Part shown: positions 57,837 to 64,000 of the stretch, one piece after another
Position numbering within the stretch: the first letter of the stretch is position 1
How the letters are laid out: the number at the start of each line of letters is the position of its first letter
Assembly (NCBI RefSeq): GCF_040869045.1
Contig: NC_090323.1
Location: 157,810,426-157,874,425, forward strand
Reading direction: 5' to 3'
Origin: Eurosta solidaginis
Taxonomy: Eukaryota; Arthropoda; Insecta; Diptera; Tephritidae
DNA: 64,000 bases
Program-made: the position numbers and the translations under genes
Notes under the pieces: generated by a model
What the model was told of the DNA's origin: nothing
What the model saw: the letters and a program-made list of their open reading frames with translations, nothing else
The model's database searches: none

Positions 57837-58713
57837 AAGTTCTTATTCCAAGAAAAGTGTAATGAAAAATGAAAGAAAACAAAAAAAATAACGAGATTTT
57901 TGCTTTCTTTTGATATTTTTGCTCATATATATTGAGTAATTGAAGTAAGAAGGCAGGAGTGGCCGTAAAATGCATTGATTAATTTGCAAAATTCTTGTTG
58001 AATAATAAGCTTCATATTTCTTTTAAGTGAACATTTTATATATAATTTTTTGATGGATTCTAAGCTCGAAGGAAAGTAAAATTTTTTAATAGTAATTCTT
58101 TCGCAATTAGAGTATTTTCAATATATTTAACATTCCGTTATTAAGAAGAAACGGTATTTTTTCTCTATATTTTTAACTTTAGGGACAAAAAAGTTACATA
58201 CATCCGCGGACATCCGGGCTAAATTTTACATATGTTATAGTCGCAAGTATTCTCTAATAGTTGAAAGAAAAAACCATTGCGAATTCTTTGCACATCTATT
58301 TTAAATTTTTTTTTTGTAGATTTAGTTATCTCTACATATAAAATAGGACGTATGTACGTACCAGCTCCGACGAAATATTTGAACCTTTAAAGCTGATCTA
58401 CAAACGGTAAAACCAATTCTCAGGTACAGGAAACAAACACGTAGCCATAAAACACGCAAAAATAAACGCGCAAGGTCAGCAAGAGCACACCAAAAGCAAA
58501 AAGGCGAAGATCGCTGACTTCAACCTGCCACAACCTACCGCACCAGGCACCAAGGCATAAAAACAGGTACATACAAAGCAATCCTAATGCAGGTATAACC
58601 ACACAGGAACGCTACACAAAACAACCCCATTTGGTAGCATCTACGCCAATACCTGAATGTAATATAAATACTGCACAACTGATAACAAATCAGAACGATC
58701 AACGACACTTAAG

Positions 58714-60334
58714 ATGGCAGCACAACAATCATCAACAATTCACCCTGTCGGAAAATCAACAACACAAAGCAGTTTAGTTATAACCGTACCAAGAATGGAG
58801 TTTTTTGACATTTGGGTTCAACATTCGGAGGAAACCAGATATAAAGAATTATTGAGTTTTGTTGTACTTAAGTACGATTTCAGCGAAGCAGCCGAATATT
58901 TGATAAAAAGTTGAAGCTTACAAATATCGGCATATTCGTCGAAGCTGGATCAAAAGTGGAACACTTCTGGAAGACATAAGGAGCGATTTTTGAATAAAAA
59001 CTCGGAGTGGCTTTCGGGTCCAAACATTTACAATAACGGTGGATTCAAAGTTGCCATCAGACCAAACAACCACTTCTTCAGGTAACCCCGGCCCCGGAAG
59101 ACGAAAGAAGGACTTTGTTAGCTGCAGTGAAAAAACCAAACTGCGTCGAGTGGATGACCTCTTGCAATCTAGAAGTCCTGGTGAGTTACTTTATGCGGCA
59201 GAAGTATCAACGCGTATGTCCGGCAACAGAAATGTTGCTAACATTATAAAAAAATCACAGGAAACCACTCAAATATCCGGCAAAAAGATGACATGTGAGC
59301 CAGATGCAAGATGCTTGAGCAATGTAGAAGCTTTAGCATACTACGTAGATAGCAAGTCGACGACTCATGGGTACAAAACGACTCGGAAGTGGAGCATCAA
59401 GGCAGGCCATAAGGTTTATCCATCATTTTACAGTCTAAGAAAAGCTAAAGCAGAATTCTATCCAAATGAAATTGATGTGGGTGAAACACGTGCTGAAATT
59501 AAAGTCCAGTCCGTATTAGATAAAACTGTTGAGCGTTTAGTTTTAGCAAATCAAGAAGTTTTTGTTAGTTTATTACCTACAAACTTGACGTATACTTTAA
59601 TCAGCAAGTGGGGTTGCGATGGAAGCTCTGGCCATAGCACATATAAGCAAAAGTTTACATGCAGTTCTGACACTGATGAGTTTTTGTTTATATTTTCTTT
59701 CGTTCCTCTTCAATTACAGGATGAAAAAGGTAACATTGTTTGGCAGAATCCTCGACCTTCTTCTAGCATGTATTGTCGTCCAATTAAATTTATTTTTTCT
59801 AAAGAAACAAAAGATTTTATTGTTTTTGAAACGAACAAAGTTTTAGAGGAGATAAATGCGTTGTTGCCAACAAAGTACATGCTCGAACAATACGAAGTTT
59901 ACGTAAATCACAATATGCTTCTAACAATGATTGACGGAAAAGTTTGCAATGCTTTGACTGAAACTTCTTCCGCACAAAAGTGTTATATTTGTGGTGCCAC
60001 TCCAAAAGATATGAATAATGAGTTACGGGACTTTATGCCTAACCGAGATAATCTTGGTTTTGGTTTGTCTACTCTCCATGCATGGATAAGATGTTTTGAA
60101 TGCTTGCCTCACATAAGTTATCGCCTCGAAGTAAAAAAATGGCAGCTTAGGAATGAGGCAGATAAAGAGAGTGTAAAGCTACGTTCCAACGAAATCCAGA
60201 ATAAATTTAAAAGTGTACTTGGATTGATAGTAGATAAACCAAAACCAGGTTCCGGCAATACCAATGACGGCAACACTGCTCGTAGGTTTTTCGAAAATCT
60301 GAGGCTAGTGCTGAGATTACGGGATTGGATGTAA
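58714..60334 (+). pseudogene. Transib A2 transposase, truncated
   Basis: A 66-codon frame (58714-58914, MEFFDIWVQHSEETRYKELL) holds the N-terminus and the 431-codon frame 59039-60334 the core, with KWGCDGSSGH (D194), MLLTMIDGK (D299), CYIC and NTNDGNTARRFFEN as in A1. It ends earlier than A1 by a frameshift after RRFFEN. The catalytic Glu part is missing. Substitutions relative to A1 include K to E at about 31 and 49 and C140 to F. Confidence 0.88.
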
Positions 60335-60490
60335 CTCATCAAAATATTCGACACTCTCCTTCGCGCATTAGCATCTGGGTACAATATAAATATCCATTTG
60401 CGATCGAGACTAAAAAACTATACATAGATCTCTATCCATGATTTAACATGCCTGTTACAGTTCATAAAATCTCAGTGAATAGTACTGATA

Positions 60491-60690
60491 CCCCAAATGA
60501 CCATAGATTTAAAACCTTGCAGATAATGCGAAAAACGCATTCCTATATTAATGATAGAAGTGGATGCATGGCACATCTACGAAAGAGCATTCTGGAGCCC
60601 TTTTTAACACGCTTTTATTAGCTTGGCCTGTATCTATCTATGTATCTATGTATCCATGTATGTATGTAACGGAATTTGGAGTGGAGCCGA
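60491..60690 (-). repeat. Dispersed repeat at the outer breakpoint
   Basis: Minus strand: TCCGTTACATACATACATGG, (TAGA)n, then AGGCCAAGCTAATAAAAGCG and GCACCACTTCT-like sequence up to the A2 breakpoint. Shares about 35 bp with 53595-53660. Confidence 0.65.
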
Positions 60691-61542
60691 GAGCACCGGT
60701 AATACAGAGCTCCGAACTCCGTTGCACCTTTTGAAGCATTTTAAGATAGGTAATTTTAGCTAGTGCAGGCCACCAGACCAAGGCACCATAAAGAAGAATC
60801 GGGTGCACAATGGCTGTGTAAATCCATTAGGTCACCTTAGGGGAGAATCCCCAGGAGATGCCAATTGCCCTCTTGCAGGTGAATAGCTCTGCTGCTGCCT
60901 TCTTGGATCGCTCCACTGTATGGCCACTCCATAATAGCTTCCTATCCAGAATGACTCCCAAATACTTTACTTGATCGCTAAACGCTAAGAACGTACCTCC
61001 AATTCTTCGCGGTGTAAGATATGGTACTTTGTACCTCCTCGTGAAGAGCACAAGCTCGGTTTTATCCGGGTTGACTTCCAAACCTGTGGCGGGTTATACT
61101 CCTGTAGCAGCTCCAGGATGTCAGCTGGGTCCGTTGGCGTCACTGGAACCCAGGCTCTAGCCCTTGGTCGTGAGGGGATATCACGCGCATCCACTACCTT
61201 GTGGCGTGAGCCCGCATATACCACCCCTATAAGCGTGACGGCGGCCCTATAGAGGTTTACCGGCCTGGCGTCGTCACAGGCAATTAGCTTGACATTGCGC
61301 TGGAACCACCCTGCATCGGTGTAAGATGGCGGTGGATCAGGGTTGTCTTTCTTAACCTTAACGGCCACCGTAGCGAGCGCGGCCTCGATTCACTTCCACT
61401 GTTGTTTTGGGATCCTGCCATCTTCGCTGCTCTCGTCTATAATGCCAATGATCTGCCGACCCTTGGCAATTTCGGCGAAAGACCGCGTCCAACCTCCCTG
61501 CGTCTTGGCCCTTTTCGGTGCCGTGGGGTTGGATTCATCCAT
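60691..61542 (-). pseudogene. I/LOA-group LINE with ORF1 fused to RT by deletion
   Basis: Start MDESNPTAPKRAKTQGGWTR at 61542; ORF1 (gag-like) continues RSFAEIAKGRQIIGIIDESS, an in-frame stop after KQQWK, then TDAGWFQRNVKLIACDDARP, RAWVPVTPTDPADILELLQE. At about 61085 it jumps into the RT C-terminal part: LEVNPDKTELVLFTRRYKV, VKYLGVILDRKLLW, then WIYTAIVHPILLYGALVWWP down to about 60690. The catalytic RT and the endonuclease are missing. The gag-like part resembles the DUF4780-type ORF1 of fly LINEs. Confidence 0.75.
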
Positions 61543-61799
61543 GGTCCGCTGGCGTTTCGAGGTTTCATCACTCTCGACTAAAACTTTTAAAATTATTTGA
61601 ACTAAAAAATTAAAAATAAATAATAGTTTAAAAAACTAAAAAAAAACACGCTTTTATAGCAAAGCGAACTAAAAAATAGAAAATAATTTTCAATTAAAAA
61701 GAGTTTATACAACAGTAGTAGAAGGTCAAACAATCGTTTATAGTTATCACCCCAAAATAAAATTATAATAAAATTTAAGTTATTAACAGAATAATTTAA
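61543..61799. other. Spacer
   Basis: LINE 5' flank then A-rich sequence; nothing else seen. Confidence 0.4.
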
Positions 61800-62215
61800 T
61801 TCACAGTAAAAACCCTGGAATGTGTTTGTATGACATGGGTATCAAATGAAAGGTGTTAATGAGTATTTTAAAAGCGAGTAGGCCTTAGTTCTATAGATGG
61901 ACGCCTTTTAGAGATATCGCCATAAAGGTGGCACCCCTGGTATAATGTGTTTGTACGATGTGTGTATCAAGTTATAGGTAATCATGAGGGTTTTAAAAGG
62001 GAGTGGACCTCAGTTGTATATGTTAAGGCGTTTTCGAGACATCGACTAAAATGTGGACCAGGGTGACCCAGAACATCATCTGTCGGGTATCGCTAATTTA
62101 TTTATATACGTAATACCACGAACAGTATTCCTACCATGATTCCAAGGGCTTTTGATTTCGGCCTGCAGAACTTTTTCAGTTTCTTTCATTTTACAAAGTT
62201 TTTTCTAAAGTTATA
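61800..62215. repeat. Repeat family R, partial copy
   Basis: CCCTGGAATGTGTTTGTATG, the 130-bp units (ATGAGTATTTTAAAAGCGAG, GAGATATCGCCATAAAGGTG) and CCTGCAGAACTTTTTCAGTT match the left part of R copy 4; both family ends are missing. Confidence 0.7.
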
Positions 62216-63330
62216 TTTTGCGGGGAGGGGGGAGGGATTAAACCCCCCTTGCCTCTGGATCATTTGATTTTTTAGGTCGTAACAATTCAAATATTTGATG
62301 TTTTTATGTCTATGTTAATAAATTTCTTTATAATTCTGCTGCGTATTTACTTTGTTGCTGATATTATATTTTTAATATGCAAGCATATGTATGTACGAAG
62401 TGAACACTTATATTTTAATCATATTCTGTTTCATAATAATTCTGCAATTTATTAAATATACAAATGTACGTGTTAACTTTTACTATAATTTCATAAAGAA
62501 TTTTCTTTGTAAATTTGCCTAACGACCATCTACATACATATCAGAGAACAGCAAAAATCGAACACAACAACGTTCGATTACATTCGGCAACATGATCGTG
62601 TTCAATGATCCAACTTGCTTAAACGAATATAATCGACATTGATTTAAAATCAACCAACTTATTGCATGCGTGAATACAATAAATTCAGGCGTTTGCTCGT
62701 TTGCCTCAACCGCGATTACATTCATCGTAATGAAAAGGCAAATATGAAAACTCCATGCGTCTGAATATTTGCATGATTCTTCTGCCCTTACGTCACGGCG
62801 ACAAGCTACATATAAACACACATATAAACATTGCTTACGGTTTTGTTTGTTTGCCGAACTAAACGATACTAATTCTCGTGCTTTGATTTTATTCTCCACA
62901 TTTAAATAATGTTAAATTTACAGCATTTTTTCGAAGTACACATTTCCTATTTTGAAATACATATAATGCAAATTTGACATTATGTTCCATGTGGAAAACA
63001 CATTATTATAATGTAATATCTACATTTTTTTTTCATATCAAAAACTCATTTCAAAAATGTAAAATTCAAATTATTTGATAAATGAACGAATAATGTGTTT
63101 ATCACATTTTAAAATGTAAAAAACACATTAGTGTTTTTTCCGTGTAGATATGACTTTTTTAAATTAAATTTTTTTCTATTCGATCAGTTTCTTTCTTTTG
63201 AATTTTATATACGTATACGTTAGATCTCATGCATAGGCTCAAAAAGCATGAATTCTACTTATTCCTGAAGGAGGTACTTCGGTTTTTTTTTATCAATTTA
63301 TCTATGATTAATATTACATGAATTCGATTC
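62216..63330. other. Unassigned AT-rich stretch
   Basis: A GGGGAGGGGGGAGGG patch at 62222-62235. A 126-codon minus frame (62519-62899) has no recognisable domain. AAACACATTATT (62996) and AATAATGTGTTT (63089) are a short inverted pair in a region full of ACACATT motifs, perhaps an unrecognised MITE. Confidence 0.35.
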
Positions 63331-63574
63331 TGTGGCTTTTCCTAATGTTCACATGTTGACGAAAATCTTGTGTATGCTTCCAGTAACAACGGCAACGAAC
63401 GAGAGATCTTTTTCAACTCTTGGGCTGATCAAAAACTATTTGAGAAACACGATGAGTGAAAATCGATTGAATGGCTGTGCATCACTAAATATCCACCGTG
63501 ATCAAATTGCTACCGTTGATGAAGTTTTAGATGAAATGGCAAAGAAAAGCCGACGCATGCGCTTGAGTTTTTAA
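63331..63574 (+). pseudogene. hAT transposase C-terminal dimerisation domain (hATC)
   Basis: 80 codons: AFPNVHMLTKILCMLPVTTA, NERSFSTLGLIKNYLRNTMS, ENRLNGCASLNIHRDQ. The P-V-T-x-A-x-x-E-R-S-F-S-x-L-x-x-I-K-x-x-L-R pattern is the hATC signature. The catalytic part upstream is missing, so it is a 3' fragment; the start codon is incidental. Confidence 0.85.
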
Positions 63575-63759
63575 TGTAACCTTTTTCATATCATATTCTA
63601 AATACACGTACTTTAATGTTAAAGCTAAAGAAAAAATTTCTTTAACTGAAAAAAAAACAATTTTTTTTTGAACAATATTTTTTAAATTTTGGTACTTTGC
63701 ACTAACACATCTGTAATGGTACGTTACGTGTCATAAATTTGTAATGGTTAAAACTTTAA

Positions 63760-64000
63760 AGTAACTTTTTAAAAACAAAGTGGGCATGGTCCTTAACGAA
63801 TTTTCTTCAGAACTTAATATTATGCTAAGAACCATAATTCTGCAAAATTGCAAAGTGATACTCACTGCTTCTGATTTACGGCGTGCAAAACTTTAGAATT
63901 TTATTCTATTAGATGTGGACGGTGCCACGCACAATTTCTAAAATTTTCCAAAATTGTTAGTAGTTTTCAAATTTTTGTATTTTGCTACACCATATCACTA
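63760..64000. repeat. Repeat family R, partial copy running off the window
   Basis: AAAGTGGGCATGGTCCTTAA, GGACGGTGCCACGCAC and TTGTATTTTGCTACACCATA match R copies 1, 2 and 4. Confidence 0.7.

Larger units (their letters stand above)
55420..60490. repeat. Right arm of the 5.07-kb inverted duplication
   Basis: The inverse of 48152-53221. Visible differences include GKLLY/GELLY, SKKTKL/SEKTKL and a 5-bp indel in the N-terminal coding part, so the arms are not an exact copy. Confidence 0.9.
57797..60490 (+). mobile_element. Transib transposon, family A, copy 2 (3' part missing)
   Basis: Starts CACAGTGTTTCGTGTAGAAC after CGTCG. Colinear with A1 until AGTACTGATA at 60490; the remaining about 940 bp of A1 and the 3' terminus are absent, replaced by sequence starting CCCCAAATGACC. 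Confidence 0.9.

Noticed and set aside
59619..59846. 75-codon ORF MEALAIAHISKS
   Set aside because: Out-of-frame shadow of the Transib A2 transposase.
48250..60334. Transib frames as a domesticated RAG1-like host gene
   Set aside because: Catalytic and frame lesions, intact transposon ends and target duplications, and duplicate copies indicate ordinary mobile elements, not a conserved host gene.
62519..62899. 126-codon ORF on the minus strand
   Set aside because: No recognisable domain and composition like surrounding AT-rich sequence; not supported as a gene.

Overview
The window is a repeat-dominated stretch of a fly genome, most likely a tephritid fruit fly. This rests on one conserved insect gene whose protein is close to the Drosophila/vertebrate MFSD14 (HIAT1) transporter, and on repeat families I recognise from higher-fly genomes (RTE-, Jockey- and I/LOA-type LINEs, pogo/Tigger, hAT, Transib, a 17.6/297-like solo LTR, GGAC-rich foldback-like repeats). 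The genus is inference.

Region 1-7.4 kb: the minus strand carries four coding exons of an MFSD14-type major facilitator transporter (7333-6191, 3826-3731, 3651-3319, 1154-963; later exons lie left of the window). All proposed junctions are GT-AG and in phase 0. The introns are filled with a pogo/Tigger fragment, foldback repeats, a 142-bp MITE and two dead LINEs. The first exon would add about 381 low-complexity residues before the transporter core.

Region 7.6-25 kb: no host gene recognised. Four copies of one long repeat family (here called R) alternate with RTE fragments, I/LOA LINE fragments, MITEs and two degenerate short-period arrays. Region 25-30.8 kb: a 2.86-kb CACTG-ended transposon sits in the loop of an older inverted repeat and itself carries a tRNA-like SINE. 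Region 30.8-46.6 kb: a complete but dead pogo/Tigger element with TA duplications, a Jockey-like LINE split by a short retroposon with a 12-13 bp target duplication, further LINE and hAT remnants, and a solo LTR with an ATAT duplication.

Region 47.2-60.5 kb is the most striking part. Two Transib transposon families (A and B; Transib transposase is the relative of the RAG1 core) are arranged as A1-B1-spacer-B2-A2, with about 5.07-kb near-identical inverted arms (48152-53221 and 55420-60490) around a 2.2-kb spacer. All termini start with the V(D)J heptamer CACAGTG. Both B ends carry CACAGTG-22-GCAAAAATC and the A 5' end carries CACAGTG-24-ACAAAAACA, close to a 23-type recombination signal. Target duplications are 5 bp (CGACG / CGTCG). 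A retains the first two catalytic Asp motifs but has lost the catalytic Glu region; B retains the second Asp motif and the Glu but has lost the first. All are frameshifted, so none looks active.

Region 60.5-64 kb: a LINE in which ORF1 is fused to the RT region by internal deletion, two partial R copies, and the C-terminal dimerisation domain of a hAT transposase. No rRNA, functional tRNA or CRISPR was seen.
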